Shown here one piece after another: positions 44,112-53,268 of a stretch of DNA of 64,000 nt; positions within the stretch are counted from its first letter, which is position 1, and every line of letters starts with the position of its first letter. Source of the stretch: Candidatus Goldiibacteriota bacterium HGW-Goldbacteria-1 (lineage in GTDB: Bacteria > Oederibacteriota > PGYV01); assembly GCA_002839855.1 (NCBI GenBank), contig PGYV01000008.1, positions 62,001 through 126,000 on the forward strand. The letters run 5' to 3'. The notes beneath the pieces are model-generated. The model searched no databases and had not been told where the DNA came from. It saw only the letters and a list, made by a program, of their open reading frames with translations. Position numbers and translations under genes: made by a program.

Positions 44112-45160
44112 GAGAGCTTCGTTTGTGGAAAGTCTTTTTTTTGGTAATGATGTTGTTTATATGTAATTCTTTTTTAATAAATGCTTCGGATTGTTCATAT
44201 GATGGATATGTATCGTTGCAACATAAATTATCTTTTATGAAAGAAGAAAATCCTGGGATTCTCACGCTTTTGCATGAGCGAAAACTAATAGGCAATCAGA
44301 TATCGGTGTGGAGTGTAGATGTGTCCTCGGACATGATGTATATTGCATCGGCGGGTAATGATTCAACACTCTATTTATGGGATAGCAATACAATGAGACC
44401 ATATAAAGAGTTAATTGGGCATAAAAGAGCTATAAATTCTGTTTCTTTCTCGCAGGACGGAAAACGATTAGTATCATCAAGTGCAGATGGTATTATAAAG
44501 ACGTGGAATGTATCCGATGGTAAGTGTATTAACACAATATCAGGACATGAAGATGTAGCTTGGTGTGTGAGTTATTCGCCGGATGGAAATAGGATTTTAT
44601 CTGGTGGGTGGGATGCTTATATTAAAATATGGGACGAAAAAACAGGCAATCTTATAAAGACATCTGAAAAGTTAGAAAACGGGAATGCTATATGGACAGC
44701 GGTATATTCGCCTGACGGGGAAAGCATAGCGTCAAGAGGAAAAGGTAACAGCATTGATATAAGGGATGCAGAAACGCTAATGATAAAACGAACATTAAAC
44801 GGGCACAGCAATACAGTTTATGCTTTGTGTTATTCGCCAAATGGTAAATATCTTGCATCGGCCGACGGGGATGGTTATATCAAAGTGTGGAATGCTGAAA
44901 ATTGGAACCAAGTGTATTCATGCTTGGGACATGGACATCGGGTGTATTCATTATCATACTCGCCTGATAGTAAATATCTTGCATCGGGAAGCCTTAATTG
45001 GAATATACGTTTATGGTATATGTTAGACGGAACGATGTTGAGTAATTTTCAAATAGATGATAATTATATATTTTCTGTAAAGTTTGCACCTGATGGCAAG
45101 AGTGTTGTTGCAGGGTGCGAAGATGGATATGTAAGAATTGTTGATGTTAATACTAAATAA
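44108..45160 (+). CDS. Exported WD40-repeat beta-propeller protein
   Basis: The 350-residue protein has a signal peptide (VFFLVMMLFICNSFLINAS) and then seven WD40 repeats. The repeat core reads like LxGHxxAxxSVSFSPDGKRLxSxSxDGxIKxWN, with clear copies at about 65-105, 105-147, 148-190, 190-230, 232-273, 274-313 and 315-350. Seven blades make one complete propeller, which normally serves as a binding platform. WD40 proteins outside the cytoplasm are less common. The gene is coupled to the lipoprotein gene by an ATGA overlap; the two form an AT-rich unit between structured repeats. Confidence 0.85.
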   Translation: MRELRLWKVFFLVMMLFICNSFLINASDCSYDGYVSLQHKLSFMKEENPGILTLLHERKLIGNQISVWSVDVSSDMMYIASAGNDSTLYLWDSNTMRPYKELIGHKRAINSVSFSQDGKRLVSSSADGIIKTWNVSDGKCINTISGHEDVAWCVSYSPDGNRILSGGWDAYIKIWDEKTGNLIKTSEKLENGNAIWTAVYSPDGESIASRGKGNSIDIRDAETLMIKRTLNGHSNTVYALCYSPNGKYLASADGDGYIKVWNAENWNQVYSCLGHGHRVYSLSYSPDSKYLASGSLNWNIRLWYMLDGTMLSNFQIDDNYIFSVKFAPDGKSVVAGCEDGYVRIVDVNTK

Positions 45161-45271
45161 AACAGGTTATAAAAAGTGAATTCAAGTGCGTATCATTTTC
45201 ACGAATTTTGCAGGTCTTCAACCTCCCCTGACATAAGGAAAGTGCGGGAATTGTATTTTATATGAATTTTT

Positions 45272-45410
45272 CGCGCAGGACTAAAATGGAATTTGCCGCG
45301 TCCTGCGGACGAAAAGCGCGAGAGCGCGCGACAGGCAGATGAGGGCTATAGTGCCCGGAGGGTAGGTCGATGAGCCGCAGGTAGCGGCGAGGTGACCGAG
45401 TCCGTGCGTG
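45272..45410 (+). repeat. Structured island repeat E, copy 2
   Basis: This copy keeps the CGTCC-TGC-GGACG hairpin, a GCGC hairpin now with a GAGA loop, and a perfect GCCGC-AGGTA-GCGGC hairpin. The enclosing arm is GGAATTTGCC with the partly matching GGCAGAT. The outer arms gcgcaggact and agtccgtgcg still pair with one bulge. About 15 bp are inserted in the right part relative to copy 1. The 307-bp gap 45161-45467 holds only this repeat and the next promoter. Confidence 0.82.
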
Positions 45411-45421
45411 TTTAATCGCTC

Positions 45422-45449
45422 TTGAAAATGTACACTTAAATGCTAAAAT
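45422..45449 (+). promoter_or_regulatory. Island promoter TTGAAA-16-TAAAAT
   Basis: TTGAAA at 45422-45427 and TAAAAT at 45444-45449 with a 16-bp spacer, the same design as the other island promoters, 19 bp before the next start codon. Confidence 0.7.
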
Positions 45450-45467
45450 GTCTTCAGCGGAGGGAAT

Positions 45468-46352
45468 GTGAAAAAAATAATGTTTATTTTAACGCTGCTT
45501 GGATTATATACAGGCCTTTTTGCAGATACGGCAATGCCTAAAAATGCTTCGGAAGAAGACTCCGCAAAGCGGGTAAATATAACCGAATTGAATCAGAAGC
45601 AAATAGAGAAAATAATTACAGATGTCTATCCTGATGCAATATCGAATACAGTAACTTTGGGAAATATTTTTTCCGGGAAGAAAAAAATTGTTTTTAAAGA
45701 ACTTAAAGTCATTAGTAACATATATAATCGGGATGCTAAATTTGTGATAGTGTTTTCTTTGCGAGATCCCGGAAGTAACTGGTTGGAAAATGGAGTGATA
45801 TTATTAGGACGGGATAATAAACCTATTTCTTCGCTGCGTGAAGCATCAAGGGGAATGGCAGAATTTGAAATTGCTGACCTTGGATGTGGCGAAGGAACTC
45901 AAATTGTTATGAGAATAAATGAGGGTTGGGCGGCAGGAGATAGTGTAGAAAAATTGATTATTTTCAATATTAATTCAAAAAATGAAATAATCAAGGTTAT
46001 TGACACATACGTCTCTGTTCCTGCTAATAGCATGGGTAATGACGGTGAGGGATATGTAATTAACGGCGAAATTCAATATTCGGACTGCAGGAAAAAAACG
46101 CTGAAAGATATTATAATAATTAAACAATGCGCGCATTATGATTACTATTATAAGGATGGCAGGTATCAGCGCATTGAGCTGGAAAAACAGTGGGTAAGAA
46201 AAGAACTATGGAAGTTTAATGGGAAAGTATATAAACTCAGGTCAAAGACAGGTAGAGATCCTTTAAATAAAACGATTTTGGAACGAATTAAAGATAAAGT
46301 TTTCAAATCAAAGAAAAGACATTTAATGAGCGATAATTATCACGGCGCTTAG
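45468..46352 (+). CDS. Exported protein of unknown function
   Basis: The 294-residue product begins with a signal peptide (IMFILTLLGLYTGLFADT). No family motif is recognised; the central part (FVIVFSLRDPGSNWLENGVILLGRDNKP) looks like a beta-rich domain and the C-terminal part is basic. The start is GTG 45468 behind GGAGGG; an ATG out of frame lies two bases earlier. It is AT-rich and has its own promoter, so it forms another single-gene unit in the island. The HNH gene follows 23 bp after the stop. Confidence 0.65.
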   Translation: MKKIMFILTLLGLYTGLFADTAMPKNASEEDSAKRVNITELNQKQIEKIITDVYPDAISNTVTLGNIFSGKKKIVFKELKVISNIYNRDAKFVIVFSLRDPGSNWLENGVILLGRDNKPISSLREASRGMAEFEIADLGCGEGTQIVMRINEGWAAGDSVEKLIIFNINSKNEIIKVIDTYVSVPANSMGNDGEGYVINGEIQYSDCRKKTLKDIIIIKQCAHYDYYYKDGRYQRIELEKQWVRKELWKFNGKVYKLRSKTGRDPLNKTILERIKDKVFKSKKRHLMSDNYHGA

Positions 46353-46375
46353 AGGAAAATAAATGGTGGTTGAAA

Positions 46376-46696
46376 ATGAGTAATAGATGGGGAATTCCAA
46401 AGTCCTTAGAGACTACAGTTCGGGAACGGGACAAATATTGTGTGTATTGTGGAGTTAAATTAGCATCCAATAATAGGGACGCTTCCAGAAAAAATCTGTC
46501 AACTTGGGAACACATTATAAATGATGCAAGTATTATTACACCTGACAATATTGCTTTGTGCTGTGCTTCCTGCAACTCGAGCAAAGGTACAAAATTGCTT
46601 TCTGATTGGATAAATTCAGATTATTGTAAATGTAAAGGGATAAATGGCAAAAAGGTTGCTCCGGTTATAAAGAAAGCGTTAAAATGCAATAAGTGA
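46376..46696 (+). CDS. Small HNH endonuclease-like protein
   Basis: The 106-residue protein matches stand-alone HNH nucleases. It has CVYCG and CCASCN as two zinc-binding Cys pairs, the first catalytic His in STWEHII, and the Asn in PDNIALCC; the last position of the motif reads N rather than the second His (CNSSKGT, with the common 'N..K' ending). It could be a restriction or homing type nuclease, or a decayed one. The start is ATG 46376; a TTG at 46370 is possible. It is AT-rich and lies at the end of the island, about 4 kb from the tRNA-Asn intron. Confidence 0.8.
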   Translation: MSNRWGIPKSLETTVRERDKYCVYCGVKLASNNRDASRKNLSTWEHIINDASIITPDNIALCCASCNSSKGTKLLSDWINSDYCKCKGINGKKVAPVIKKALKCNK

Positions 46697-46724
46697 TAAT
46701 CTGTACTCCCCCATTATTTTCTCT

Positions 46725-46753
46725 TTGCCTCTGTAATTCAGCGGTGGTAAAAT
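46725..46753 (+). promoter_or_regulatory. Promoter TTGCCT-17-TAAAAT
   Basis: TTGCCT at 46725-46730 and TAAAAT at 46748-46753 with a 17-bp spacer; the GGTGG before the -10 box equals that at 8444-8448. Confidence 0.7.
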
Positions 46754-46791
46754 ATATATAAATTATTACTTAGTGTTTTGCGGAGGAATGG

Positions 46792-47445
46792 ATGAAAAAA
46801 ATTAAGGTGTGTAAAGATGGGCCTTATCTGGTATCTGGGAATATTCCTTTGGATAAAAGTATCGCGGAAATTGGGGAGTCTGATGAGCCGGAATTCTGGA
46901 TAAAAAAGGAAGATTATAAAACGAAAGAAAACTACTCTTTATGCCGGTGTGGGCATACCAAGAATCCGCCTTTCTGTGACGGGGCTCATAACGAAAAAAA
47001 GTTTAACGGTAAAGAGACCGCTGAGTTTAAGACTTTTGAAGAAATGGCAAAAACTTATAAAGGCCCGGATTTGGATTTGAAAGACGCGGAAGTGTTCTGC
47101 GCGTCTGCGCGTTTTTGCCACCCAAAAGGCGGCACGTGGCATTTAACTAAAAAGTCCAATGATCCTGAATCAAAAAAAATAGCCATTGAACAGGCGTGCA
47201 ATTGTTCCGCGGGCAGGCTTGTGGCTTATGACAAAAAGACAGGAAAGCCGATAGAACCTGACTTTAAACCTCATATCAGCGCCACCGAAGACCCGCAGGC
47301 GGATGTAAGCGGGCCGCTTTGGGTTAAAGGCGGTATTCCAATAGAGTCAGCCGAAGGTAAAACATACGAGATAAGAAACCGCGTCACATTATGCCGCTGC
47401 GGAAAATCCAAGAACAAGCCTTTTTGTGACGGCAGGCATATGTAG
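46792..47445 (+). CDS. Double CDGSH iron-sulfur protein
   Basis: The 217-residue protein has two CDGSH-type 2Fe-2S sites with the CxCx...CDGxH pattern: LCRCGHTKNPPFCDGAH at about 49-65 and LCRCGKSKNKPFCDGRH near the C-terminus. Between them lies a Cys-containing domain (FCASARFCHPKGGTWH ... ACNCSAGRLVAYD) that is common in bacterial relatives and may bind a further metal site. CDGSH clusters are redox-active; a role in electron transfer or iron handling is likely but not proven. It has its own promoter; the aquaporin gene follows 70 bp later. Confidence 0.92.
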   Translation: MKKIKVCKDGPYLVSGNIPLDKSIAEIGESDEPEFWIKKEDYKTKENYSLCRCGHTKNPPFCDGAHNEKKFNGKETAEFKTFEEMAKTYKGPDLDLKDAEVFCASARFCHPKGGTWHLTKKSNDPESKKIAIEQACNCSAGRLVAYDKKTGKPIEPDFKPHISATEDPQADVSGPLWVKGGIPIESAEGKTYEIRNRVTLCRCGKSKNKPFCDGRHM

Positions 47446-47514
47446 TTTATAAGCTTCCGGAAATGTAATTCAAATAAAACAAGTGTAATCAAAAAATATT
47501 TTGGGAGGTAATTA

Positions 47515-48201
47515 ATGAAGAAATTAGCAGCGGAATTTGTAGGGACGTTCTGGCTTGTACTGGGAGGGTGCGGCAGTGCAGTATTGGCAGCAGCTTTTCC
47601 TAATGTAGGAATTGGGCTTTTGGGTGTTTCACTTGCGTTTGGTTTGACTGTACTTACCATGGCTTTTGCAATAGGGCATATTTCCGGATGCCACTTAAAT
47701 CCGGCAGTTACCGCGGGGCTTTGGGCAGGCGGGCGTTTTCCCGGAAAAGAAGTTCCGGGTTATATGCTGGCACAGGTATTGGGCGGTATAGCAGGCGCGG
47801 GTATCCTTTTTATCATTGCAAGCGGAATTCCGGCATTTAATGCGCAGGCAGGCGGTTTTGCGGCAAACGGATTTGGCGCACATTCACCCGGCGGTTATTC
47901 GCTTTCAGCCGCTATGGTAACAGAAATAGCAATGACATTTATGTTCCTGTTTATCATAATGGGCGCCACGGATAAAAAAGCGCCTGCAGGGTTTGCGCCA
48001 ATAGCTATCGGTTTGGGCCTTACGCTTATTCACCTTATAAGCATTCCTGTTACAAACACATCGGTTAACCCGGCAAGAAGCACAAGCCAGGCGCTTTTTG
48101 TGGGCGGCTGGGCAATTCAGCAGCTTTGGATGTTCTGGTTAGCCCCGATAGTGGGCGGAGTTTTAGGCGGAATTGCCTATAAGTTTATAACAAAAGAATA
48201 A
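47515..48201 (+). CDS. aqpZ: Aquaporin (AqpZ-like)
   Basis: The 228-residue membrane channel has six helices and two NPA half-helices, LNPAVTAG (NPA at 62-64) and VNPARST (185-187). The Arg after the second NPA and the His at about 173 ([13 protein letters not shown]) fit the narrow filter of water-selective AqpZ rather than the glycerol channel GlpF. The start ATG 47515 has GGGAGG before it. A terminator follows. Confidence 0.93.
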   Translation: MKKLAAEFVGTFWLVLGGCGSAVLAAAFPNVGIGLLGVSLAFGLTVLTMAFAIGHISGCHLNPAVTAGLWAGGRFPGKEVPGYMLAQVLGGIAGAGILFIIASGIPAFNAQAGGFAANGFGAHSPGGYSLSAAMVTEIAMTFMFLFIIMGATDKKAPAGFAPIAIGLGLTLIHLISIPVTNTSVNPARSTSQALFVGGWAIQQLWMFWLAPIVGGVLGGIAYKFITKE

Positions 48202-48211
48202 ATCTTTAATA

Positions 48212-48251
48212 CATTAAAATGCCATGGGTTAAAAGCCCATGGCATTTTTTG
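48212..48251 (+). terminator. Terminator after the aquaporin gene
   Basis: The arms AAAATGCCATGGG and GCCCATGGCATTTTTT form an 11-13 bp stem with a small loop and a T-run. Confidence 0.92.
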
Positions 48252-48307
48252 TTTATATCGGCCTGCGAAAACTTACGAAAACCCGGGAAATAAATACTCG
48301 GTTTTTG

Positions 48308-48336
48308 TTGACACATTGCAGCTAAGTCTTTATTAT
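48308..48336 (+). promoter_or_regulatory. Promoter TTGACA-17-TATTAT
   Basis: TTGACA at 48308-48313 and TATTAT at 48331-48336 are separated by 17 bp, 35 bp before the citrate synthase start. Confidence 0.85.
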
Positions 48337-48371
48337 GGTTTATGTGACAAAAATGGCAAGGAGGTACAAAA

Positions 48372-49625
48372 ATGAGTGTAGCAAGAATTAAAGAAACCAT
48401 CAGGGAAGCGGCCAAACTTGTAGCCACAGAAAACCAGAGCGAGGTTGGTGCTGTAATAGCTTCTTCGGTTGAGTGGCCTATTTCGGCGTCCATCAACAAA
48501 GGGCTTGAAGGTGCAATTGCGTGTGAAAGTAAAGTGGGTTATGTTGACGGAGTTAATGGGCACCTTGTTTACAGAGGGTATGACTGCTTTCAGCTTTCGG
48601 ACAGTTCCACGTTTGAAGAGACGTCATATCTTTTACTTTACGGCAAGCTTCCAAATAAGCAGGAACTAAATGATTTTAAGAATAGATTAGTTTCGTACAG
48701 GGAGCTTCCATATGAGGTTTTTGACGCGCTGCGCCTTACTACAAACATAAACACACACCCGATGATAAGCCTGTATATGGCGGTCGGCATGCTTGGCGCG
48801 ATAGATGAAAAGACAGAAGATATTTCTGCCGCAAATCAGCAGGAAATATCAATAAAGCTGATAGCGCAGGTTTCTTCGCTTGTGGCTGTGATAGCACGAA
48901 TAAGGGCAGGCAAAAAGCCCGTTAAGCAGGACCCTAATTTAAGCCATGCCGCGAACTTTCTATATATGATGACAGGAAAAAGGCCTGATGAAGTGGCGGA
49001 AAAAATTATGGATGTAGCCCTTATACTTCACGCTGACCATGGGATGAACGCTTCCACATTTACGGGTATGGTTGCCAATTCCACGCTGACCGACATGTAT
49101 AGTTCAATTGTCGCGGCAATTACAAGTTTAAAAGGTTCGCTGCACGGCGGCGCCAATGAAAAGGTATTGTACGACCTTGAAGAAATAGGCGGGCCGGAAA
49201 ATGCCGAAGAGTGGTTTAAAAAGGTAAGGGAGTCAAAGAGAAAGGTTATGGGTTTTGGGCACAGGGTATATAAAGCTTATGACCCGCGCGCCAGGGTATT
49301 TGGGCCGCTTGTACGGTTTATGGTGGAAAAAAGGCCGGAGATTAAACCCCTTGTTGACACAGCCACAATGCTTGACAGTATAATAGTCAGGGAACTTGGG
49401 AAAGAAAAAAAGATATTCCCGAATGTGGATTTTTATTCAGGGCTTATATACAAGGCAATGGGTATTGAAACCGCAATGTTTACGCCTATATTTGCGGCCT
49501 CAAGAATTTCGGGATGGACAGCAAGGATACTGGAATATCTGCCGAATAACCGGCTTTTCAGGCCGCGCGCCGTATATACCGGCGATATAAAACTTGAATA
49601 TACCCCTGTGGAAAAAAGGGTCTGA
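48372..49625 (+). CDS. gltA: Citrate synthase
   Basis: Citrate synthase joins acetyl-CoA and oxaloacetate at the entry of the TCA cycle. The 417-residue enzyme has the catalytic residues in the usual places: His in LILHADHGMN, His in MGFGHRVYK and Asp in NVDFYSGL. It also has GSLHGGANE in the CoA region. The N-terminal 55 residues before GLEGAIACES are an extra helical part not present in the shortest bacterial enzymes. Substrates of 2-methylcitrate synthase are similar, so this activity cannot be excluded. Strong ribosome site AAGGAGG, own promoter and terminator: a single-gene unit. No other TCA cycle gene lies nearby. Confidence 0.93.
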   Translation: MSVARIKETIREAAKLVATENQSEVGAVIASSVEWPISASINKGLEGAIACESKVGYVDGVNGHLVYRGYDCFQLSDSSTFEETSYLLLYGKLPNKQELNDFKNRLVSYRELPYEVFDALRLTTNINTHPMISLYMAVGMLGAIDEKTEDISAANQQEISIKLIAQVSSLVAVIARIRAGKKPVKQDPNLSHAANFLYMMTGKRPDEVAEKIMDVALILHADHGMNASTFTGMVANSTLTDMYSSIVAAITSLKGSLHGGANEKVLYDLEEIGGPENAEEWFKKVRESKRKVMGFGHRVYKAYDPRARVFGPLVRFMVEKRPEIKPLVDTATMLDSIIVRELGKEKKIFPNVDFYSGLIYKAMGIETAMFTPIFAASRISGWTARILEYLPNNRLFRPRAVYTGDIKLEYTPVEKRV

Positions 49626-49656
49626 TTATATAATACAAATAAATTTTGTAAATATT

Positions 49657-49700
49657 TAAAACCCGGCACTGATAACAGATGCCGGGTTTTTCTTTTTTAA
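49657..49700 (+). terminator. Terminator after citrate synthase
   Basis: The stem AAACCCGGCA/TGCCGGGTTT with loop ctgataacaga is followed by TTCTTTTTT. Confidence 0.9.
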
Positions 49701-49746
49701 GTCTGAAACAATAATTACTGCTATAATTAGCTTAGAGGTGTTTTAA

Positions 49747-50601
49747 ATGGCTAAAAATACGGATTTAGAAAAGTGGTTAAAGAATGTAAATACAGGAATT
49801 TTAATCAGTATCTGTATGGTTTTTTGTATATTGCTGGGGTGGTTTGGGGTTTTTGTAGAATATGAATTCACCTTTTCCATTTTGTATATCCTTCCTGTTA
49901 TGGCCGCGGCGTGGTTTGGTAGAAAAAGCACAGGAATTGTAATATCTGTTTTTGCCGCCTTTGTTTGGTTTATAGGCGATTTATTCGCGGGCAGAAGCTA
50001 TTCGCAGCCGTTTATACCTTATATTAACTCCTTTGCAAGGATAATAATTTTTATGGCTTTTTCTGTACTTGTTAATACGGTAAGAAACTTCCTTGAAATG
50101 GAAATTAAGCTGGCAAATGAGGATTTTTTGACGAAAATTTCCAACAGCAGGGGTTTTTTTAAATATGTGGAGATGGAATTAAAGCGCTTAAGAAGATATA
50201 AAGAACCTTTTACTATAGTATATCTTGACGTGGATAACTTTAAATCGGTTAATGACATGCATGGACACAAAGCCGGGGATATGCTGCTTGTAGATATAGC
50301 CCATATTATAAGAAAGCATATAAGGCCCACTGATATGGTGGCAAGGCTTGGCGGAGACGAGTTTGGCATCCTTCTGATAGAAGCGGGGCCTTCAAAGGCA
50401 AAAAAAATTACCGGGAAAATATACAGGGTGCTGAATGATGAAATGAAAAAGAAGTATAATTTTATTACTTTCAGTTTTGGCGTTGTTACTTTTTTAAAGG
50501 CGGCGCGTACTGTTGATGATGTTATAAAAAAGTCCGACGACCTTATGTATGACGCAAAGCACGGGGGGAAGAACAGGATTAATTATTCGGTTTATGGGTG
50601 A
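49747..50601 (+). CDS. Membrane-bound diguanylate cyclase (GGDEF)
   Basis: The 284-residue protein has three N-terminal membrane segments (LISICMVFCILLGWFGVFV, FSILYILPVMAAAWFG, IVISVFAAFVWFIGDLF) and a fourth weaker one, then a GGDEF domain with the active-site RLGGDEFGILL at about 198-208 and the upstream DVDNFKSVND. It should make cyclic di-GMP. No RxxD inhibitory site is seen at the usual place (the residues are HIRPTDMVAR, with RPTD five residues before GGDEF, which could in fact serve). Start ATG 49747 after GAGGTG. Single gene. Confidence 0.92.
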   Translation: MAKNTDLEKWLKNVNTGILISICMVFCILLGWFGVFVEYEFTFSILYILPVMAAAWFGRKSTGIVISVFAAFVWFIGDLFAGRSYSQPFIPYINSFARIIIFMAFSVLVNTVRNFLEMEIKLANEDFLTKISNSRGFFKYVEMELKRLRRYKEPFTIVYLDVDNFKSVNDMHGHKAGDMLLVDIAHIIRKHIRPTDMVARLGGDEFGILLIEAGPSKAKKITGKIYRVLNDEMKKKYNFITFSFGVVTFLKAARTVDDVIKKSDDLMYDAKHGGKNRINYSVYG

Positions 50602-50765
50602 ATTGATTTTTAAGTTAAGGGGCGTGCTCCCGCGCGTACTGAAATAACAAATCCACGGATGAATAAACTGCCGCGTCAACGAATATTACCCTTGAAAAAC
50701 TTTTAAAGCCGTTATACTATAATGAACCAAATGAAAAAAATACATAAACTTCTGCAGGAGAAGCT

Positions 50766-52280
50766 ATGGTATTAAAAAATGGATTTGATAATGAAAAGTA
50801 TTTAAACGAACAGACTTCTTTCATACTTGAGCGGGTTAATAAATCGCAGAAGCTTTACCTTGAATTCGGCGGAAAACTTATGTTTGATTATCACGCCGCG
50901 CGCGTGCTTCCGGGGTATGACCCTAATGTCAAACTTAGGCTGCTGCAAAAAATGAAGGATAAAGCGGGCATCCTTATAGCAATTTACGCCGGCGCCATTG
51001 AAGTGAAAAAGATGCGCGCGGATTTCGGAATTACCTATGATATGGATGTGTTAAAACTTATAGATGATTTAAGGGAACGCCAGCTTGATGTGCTGGGTGT
51101 TGTAATAACAAGGTTTGAAGGACAGGTATCTGCCCAGCAGTTTAAAAACAAGCTGGAAAGGATGGGGGTAAAAGTCTACACCCATAAATTCACAAAGGGA
51201 TACCCTACCGATGTGGATCTTATTGTAAGCGATGAAGGCTACGGCGCAAATGATTATATAGAAACGGACAAGAAACTGATAGTTGTAACCGGCCCGGGAC
51301 CCAACAGCGGAAAACTTGCAACATGCCTTTCGCAGTTATACCACGACCACGTGCGCGGAATTAAATCCGCTTATTCAAAGTTTGAGACTTTCCCGATATG
51401 GAACCTGCCTTTAAAGCACCCGGTGAATGTGGCGTACGAAGCCGCGACAATAGACATAAAAGATTTTAACCTTATTGACCCTTTTCACCTTGAAGCGTAT
51501 AAAGAAACCGCGGTTAATTACAACCGCGACGTGGAATGTTTTCCTGTTATAAGAAGAATACTGAAAAAAATAATGGATGAAAAAGATGTTTATAAGTCGC
51601 CCACGGACATGGGTGTGAACAGGGCGGGTTTTGGTATTGTTGATGATGCGGTAACGCAGGAAGCCGCAAAGCAGGAAGTGATAAGGCGTTATTTCAGGTG
51701 TAAGTGCGAATATATGATGGGACTGACAGATAAAGACGCGGTGGAACGCGCGGAACTTTTGATGGAAGAACTTGATGTTAAACCTGAAGACAGAAGTGTG
51801 GTAATGCCGGCAAGGCAGGCATCGCAGGACGGCGAAAAGAAAAACAAGGGCAATGAAGGAATCTACTGCGGAGCGGCAATAGAGTTAAAAGACGGAACAA
51901 TTATAGCGGGCAAGAATTCCCCGACAATGCATGCGGCTTCAAGCGTGATTTTAAACGCCATAAAACAAATGGCGGAAATTCCGGATAAAATACACGTACT
52001 GGCGCCCTTTATTACAGAGTCCATAAGCGCTTTTAAGAAAGATATACTTAAGAAAAAAACAGTAAGCCTTGATCTTGACGAAACCCTTATAGCGTTAAGC
52101 ATAAGCGCTGCTACAAACCCAACAGCCAAAGCCGCAATGGAAAAGTTGACGGAATTAAGGGGGTGTGAAGTTCACATATCGCACCTGCCGACACCCGGTG
52201 ATGAAGCAGGTTTAAAAAGGCTTGGTGTTAACCTTACAAGCGACCCGCAGTTTTCCACGAAAAGCCTGTTTGTAGGTTAG
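50766..52280 (+). CDS. DUF1846 protein (UPF0371)
   Basis: The 504-residue protein matches the DUF1846 family along its length, beginning with [19 protein letters not shown] and containing [43 protein letters not shown] and [12 protein letters not shown]. The [12 protein letters not shown] stretch resembles a nucleotide-binding loop. The family has crystal structures, but its biochemical role is not established. Start ATG 50766 follows AGGAG. It converges without a gap on the DUF72 gene. Confidence 0.9.
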   Translation: MVLKNGFDNEKYLNEQTSFILERVNKSQKLYLEFGGKLMFDYHAARVLPGYDPNVKLRLLQKMKDKAGILIAIYAGAIEVKKMRADFGITYDMDVLKLIDDLRERQLDVLGVVITRFEGQVSAQQFKNKLERMGVKVYTHKFTKGYPTDVDLIVSDEGYGANDYIETDKKLIVVTGPGPNSGKLATCLSQLYHDHVRGIKSAYSKFETFPIWNLPLKHPVNVAYEAATIDIKDFNLIDPFHLEAYKETAVNYNRDVECFPVIRRILKKIMDEKDVYKSPTDMGVNRAGFGIVDDAVTQEAAKQEVIRRYFRCKCEYMMGLTDKDAVERAELLMEELDVKPEDRSVVMPARQASQDGEKKNKGNEGIYCGAAIELKDGTIIAGKNSPTMHAASSVILNAIKQMAEIPDKIHVLAPFITESISAFKKDILKKKTVSLDLDETLIALSISAATNPTAKAAMEKLTELRGCEVHISHLPTPGDEAGLKRLGVNLTSDPQFSTKSLFVG

Positions 52281-53117
52281 TTAAAACAACACTCCCTGCT
52301 TTTTTAGCAGTTGTTTTAATCTCTGCGCGTTTTTTACCGCGGAGCCCGCGTGGCAGTTATTAAAAAAGATATATGTTTTTACGGCGTTTGACGCCATTTT
52401 TTTTATTTCCGGAATAAAATCCGAAAGTTCATCATCCGAATACAGGTAATTATACCTTTCTTCCATTGGCGCGTTAAACCATTTATCGCTTCTGCCGTGC
52501 AGGCGGAAATAAGCCGTACCGGAAGTTATCTCGTTAATAAAAGGCATCAGACGGGGCTGTTTGGGTTCGTCCACCGCGCAGTAGCCAAGGTCATTGCCCC
52601 TTAAAAAATCAAAGGTATCATCTTTGGCCCAGGACTTGTTTCTGAATTCTATGACAAGCGGAATTTCCTTAAAAGCTTTCCTGCAGCTGCAGATATATTC
52701 AAATGATTCTGCGGACGGGTTAAAAAACACGGGAAACTGAAGCAGTACGCATCCAAGTTTTTCCGCTTCGCGCAGCGGGGAAAGGGAAGATATGAATTTT
52801 TCAATGTCGAGAAAAGCTTTCTGTATGGACGGTTTTTTGGCGCCCAGCCGTGTATCAAAAGGGTCATGGGTAAAACCCCTGTACCCTTTGACAACAAATT
52901 CAAAATTATCCGGTGTTTTCTGTTCTATTGCGGCAATAGTTTTTTCAGCCATTATGGTGTAGTAAGACGCGTTAATCTCCAGCGTGTCAAATTCAAGCTC
53001 TTTACTGTAGTATAAAAGCTCTTCTTTTTGGGACAGGCCCTGCGGATAAATTACGCCTTTTCTCCAGTCCGGAAAAGAAAAACCGGATGTCCCTATCTTT
53101 ATATTGCTCAATGCCAT
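52281..53117 (-). CDS. DUF72 (YecE-like) protein
   Basis: The 278-residue protein has the DUF72 marks: IKIGTSGFSFPDWR at the start, LEFDTLEINASYYTI, LGCVLLQFPVFFN, LVIEFRNKSW, and TAYFRLHGR, and ends with YIFFNNCHAGSAVKNA. The family has a TIM-barrel fold and no settled function. On the minus strand it lies downstream of dinB, separated by 150 bp of B-type repeats. Confidence 0.92.
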   Translation of the reverse strand: MALSNIKIGTSGFSFPDWRKGVIYPQGLSQKEELLYYSKELEFDTLEINASYYTIMAEKTIAAIEQKTPDNFEFVVKGYRGFTHDPFDTRLGAKKPSIQKAFLDIEKFISSLSPLREAEKLGCVLLQFPVFFNPSAESFEYICSCRKAFKEIPLVIEFRNKSWAKDDTFDFLRGNDLGYCAVDEPKQPRLMPFINEITSGTAYFRLHGRSDKWFNAPMEERYNYLYSDDELSDFIPEIKKMASNAVKTYIFFNNCHAGSAVKNAQRLKQLLKKQGVLF

Positions 53118-53141
53118 ATTGCCCCCGGATATTTATTAATT

Positions 53142-53268
53142 CAGATGCTTGGACGCTTGGATGGTTGGATGCTTAGTAAAATCCAACAAACTGCCAAGCC
53201 TACGCCTGCCAAGCCTCTAACCGTCCAAGCCTCCAAGCCTCCAAGCCTCTAACCATCCAAGCATCCAT
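53142..53268. repeat. B-type repeats as facing inverted arms
   Basis: Words of the type agatgcttggacgcttggat (53142-53175) face inverted words ctaaccatccaagcatccat (about 53215-53268), able to form a long hairpin between dinB and the DUF72 gene. The right arm directly touches the dinB stop codon. Confidence 0.87.

Noticed and set aside
43408-45410. Integron attC sites bounding cassettes
   Set aside because: I could not find the paired RYYYAAC and GTTRRRY core sites in these elements, and no integron integrase is in the window. The cassette idea stays open in another form.
45272-46696. HEARO or omega-RNA next to an HNH protein
   Set aside because: The HNH protein here is a small stand-alone nuclease without RuvC or IscB parts, and the structured repeat also occurs far from it.
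46376-46696. HNH protein as homing endonuclease of the tRNA-Asn intron
   Set aside because: It is encoded 4 kb away and outside the intron, and small HNH proteins have many roles. Nothing in the sequence ties the two together.
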